A DNA stretch of 64,000 nt, taken from positions 1-64,000 of the forward strand of contig NZ_JASKLS010000011.1 in NCBI RefSeq assembly GCF_030124375.1, written 5' to 3'. The translations under genes and the position numbers were made by a program. Shown piece by piece: positions 62,504-64,000 of the stretch; position 1 is the first letter of the stretch, and every line of letters starts with the position of its first letter. The notes below the pieces were generated by a model. It was given only the letters and a program-made list of their open reading frames with translations. It was not told the origin of the DNA and ran no database searches. This DNA is from Sinorhizobium sp. 6-70. Its GTDB lineage: Bacteria > Pseudomonadota > Alphaproteobacteria > Rhizobiales > Rhizobiaceae.

Positions 62504-62878
62504 TCAGGAATTGATGACCTGGTAACAGATGCTGGCGGTTCCCGAGCGGATCATGCCGATTTGCGAGGCGGCCGCCTTCGACAGATCGAGCACGCGGCCG
62601 CGAATGAACGGGCCGCGATCGTTGATGCGGACGACGACCGTCTTGCCATTGCGCTTGTTGGTGACCGCGACCTTCGTGCCGAACTTGAGGTTGCGGTGGG
62701 CAGCGGTGAGGCGCGCGGCGTTCATTCGCTCGCCGGACGCGGTCTTGGAGGTCAGCGCGTACCAGGATGCACCGCCGCAAGCGGACCCTGCTGCCTGACT
62801 ATCGGATGCCGAGACCAACCCCATCCCGACGGTGAATAGCACTGCTGCGGCAGCAGTTTTAATGTTCGCTGGTTTCAA
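62504..62878 (-). CDS. rlpA: RlpA-like septal ring/lytic transglycosylase family protein (DPBB fold)
   Basis: A 124-residue exported protein. A signal peptide of about 30 residues (VLFTVGMGLVSASDSQA) leads to a double-psi beta-barrel: GGASWYALTSKTASGERMN, LKFGTKVAVTNKRNGK and VVRINDRGPFIRGRVLDLSK. It lacks the C-terminal SPOR domain of E. coli RlpA, so septal targeting is doubtful. Likely a small cell-wall-active protein. Confidence 0.9.
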   Translation of the reverse strand: MKPANIKTAAAAVLFTVGMGLVSASDSQAAGSACGGASWYALTSKTASGERMNAARLTAAHRNLKFGTKVAVTNKRNGKTVVVRINDRGPFIRGRVLDLSKAAASQIGMIRSGTASICYQVINS

Positions 62879-63341
62879 GCGACGGCCCCCACGGTTTGAA
62901 AGTTTAGTTAATTTTCCCTGCTGATTGACCTAATTGAGGCGAAAAATGGCAAAACCGTGCTTCAACCGTTAACTGTCTATTAGGTATTGTTGAAAAGCGG
63001 TGAAATTTTAAAATGGAAGTTTGTTTGAATTATTTTAGATCGCCGCGTGAAGTTCTTTGGAATCATGGGTTAGACGTCGGACGGGGCCCCGGGCCGAGGG
63101 CAGACTCCCCGTGTTCAAAAAAAATCATTTAAAAATTTCGATTCGCATGAATTTCCGTGAATCCTGTTCGTGAAAATCTTCTAACTAGCGCCTAGGTTGT
63201 GCAATCCGGCGAAGTATAGACCAAATATGGGCAAGCGTTAGGCAGTCAAACGAAAGTCGTGCTCACCGTTACTATCGGATGATCTGAAGACATGCTTTCA
63301 TCCGAATGGAGGTATTCTGGCTGCACGAATTGTGGTGGAGT
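62879..63341. other. AT-rich intergenic region, no gene seen
   Basis: About 460 bp, clearly richer in A and T than the surroundings, with poly-A stretches near 63120 and 63130. A GC-rich patch (ACGGGG...CCCCGT, about 63078-63109) can form a hairpin but has no U-run on either strand. It carries the divergent-type promoter space for rlpA; no protein or known RNA is recognised. Confidence 0.45.
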
Positions 63342-64000
63342 CTACTTGCCGCGCCAGATGCCTGTTTCCCACAACTGTGCAAGCGACACGCGATAGTTCG
63401 GGAAGGCAAATTGGAAGCCGGTCCCGCGAAGGCGGGCATTCGAGACGCGCTTGTTCTCGCCGTAGAAGGAGCGCGCCATTGGCGACAATTCGGCGGTCTC
63501 GAAGGGAATTTCCGGTGGCGGCTCGACGCCCATCAGCCGGGCGGCTTCCGCCACCACATCTTGCGGCGGGGCCGGTTCATCGTCGGTGACGTTGAAGATC
63601 CCACCCATGCTGCGGTTGGCAAGGAAGGCGGTAGCCGATCCGATATCTTCGACGCGAATGCGGTTGAAGACCTGGTTGGGCTTCACCAGCCTGCGTGCCG
63701 TGCCTTCGGCGAGGTTGCGAAAGGCATTGCGGCCCGGGCCATAAATCCCGGCAAGGCGCAGGATAGCGACGGGAATGCCGCGCTCAGCGCCGAGGGCAAG
63801 CCAGGCATTCTCAGCCCCGACCCTTTCGATCGAACGCTGGGAAACAGGCTCGTAGGGCGTGTCCTCCGTCACCCAGGCACCCTTGTGGTCGCCATAGACG
63901 CCGACGGTGGAGAGATAGCCGATCCAGCGAAGATTGGGGAGAAGTTCGGGCAACGCCTGGACACCGGTGCGAAACATCGGGTCGCCGTCCTGGCCCGGGG
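63342..64000 (-). CDS. NAD(P)-dependent epimerase/SDR (YeeZ-like), N-terminus beyond window
   Basis: About 219 residues of an extended SDR; the Rossmann N-terminus lies past base 64000. The catalytic region is YLSTVGVYGDHKGAWVTEDT (Ser-Thr and Tyr), then NRIRVEDIGSATAFLANRS and GGIFNVTDDEPAPP, as in the YeeZ/SDR_a8 group. Substrate unknown. The frame runs unbroken to the window edge (reading APPGQDGDP before the internal Met at 63977), so the ATG there is not the start. Confidence 0.88.
   Translation of the reverse strand, partial: PGQDGDPMFRTGVQALPELLPNLRWIGYLSTVGVYGDHKGAWVTEDTPYEPVSQRSIERVGAENAWLALGAERGIPVAILRLAGIYGPGRNAFRNLAEGTARRLVKPNQVFNRIRVEDIGSATAFLANRSMGGIFNVTDDEPAPPQDVVAEAARLMGVEPPPEIPFETAELSPMARSFYGENKRVSNARLRGTGFQFAFPNYRVSLAQLWETGIWRGK

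Noticed and set aside
63050..63140. Possible small-RNA terminator near 63078-63130
   Set aside because: The hairpin is followed by A-runs, not T-runs, on the plus strand, and the minus strand gives no stem before the T-run.

Overview
The window looks like chromosomal DNA of a fast-growing member of the Rhizobiaceae, most likely the Sinorhizobium/Ensifer group. The grounds are the high-GC codon use, the alphaproteobacterial gene set (ExoD-type protein, MbfA membrane ferritin, bacterial transglutaminase-like protease, imelysin/di-haem cluster), an Irr-type iron control element, a CtrA-like site and several dispersed palindromic repeat families of the kind described in rhizobia. This is inferred from reading the sequence; no database search was run. 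No rRNA, tRNA, CRISPR array, integrase or transposase gene was found.

Layout. 1-8 kb: a truncated Cache/class III cyclase, a small secreted protein, an RNase D-like exonuclease, a YqaA membrane protein, a YdbC-type aldo/keto reductase flanked by a duplicated 3' end of a SelW-like gene, DoxX, the Rnk regulator, a GFA protein overlapping a sugar O-acetyltransferase, and a decayed DNA-binding gene. 8-17.5 kb: lepA, an MFS transporter divergent from an XRE-cupin regulator, a MITE-like element, a GNAT enzyme, an ExoD-type protein, an OmpA-type lipoprotein, and an ECF41 sigma factor operon (carboxymuconolactone decarboxylase, sigma factor, MFS) with a readable ECF41 promoter. 17.5-20.5 kb: the complete EF-P lysylation module, with epmA-epmB divergent from efp. 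20.5-25.2 kb: cyclopropane fatty acid synthase, mbfA with an Irr box lying on its promoter, a tandem hairpin array, a BTLCP protease and an alpha/beta hydrolase.

25.4-30.6 kb is the conserved translation block infC (ATT start), rpmI, rplT, pheS, pheT. 30.7-39 kb is accessory and rich in oxidoreductases: two more aldo/keto reductases, a LysR regulator, a DUF892 stress protein, a frameshifted short-chain dehydrogenase, an M15-like protein, a Gfo/Idh/MocA dehydrogenase and an XRE regulator, with several mosaic repeats between them. 39-50.5 kb holds xseA, a flavodoxin-like quinone reductase, two regulator/target pairs with visible operators (MarR/EamA transporter; MarR/glutathione S-transferase), an M29 aminopeptidase, YbaK, an ArsC/YffB protein, YitT, and an aromatic aminotransferase divergent from an Lrp-type regulator. 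50.7-54.3 kb: guaA, a nucleosidase overlapping a PaaI thioesterase, and a GNAT enzyme.

54.3-60.9 kb is a periplasmic iron-linked cluster (imelysin, di-haem DUF1111 protein, second imelysin, then DUF1513 protein) with a CorA transporter between its last two members and an Irr-like site upstream. The window ends with an RsmB-like rRNA methyltransferase, an RlpA-like protein, an AT-rich unexplained stretch and a truncated NAD-dependent epimerase. Common themes are iron homeostasis (mbfA and the imelysin cluster, both next to Irr-like sites), redox enzymes with local regulators, and intergenic regions loaded with palindromic repeats.
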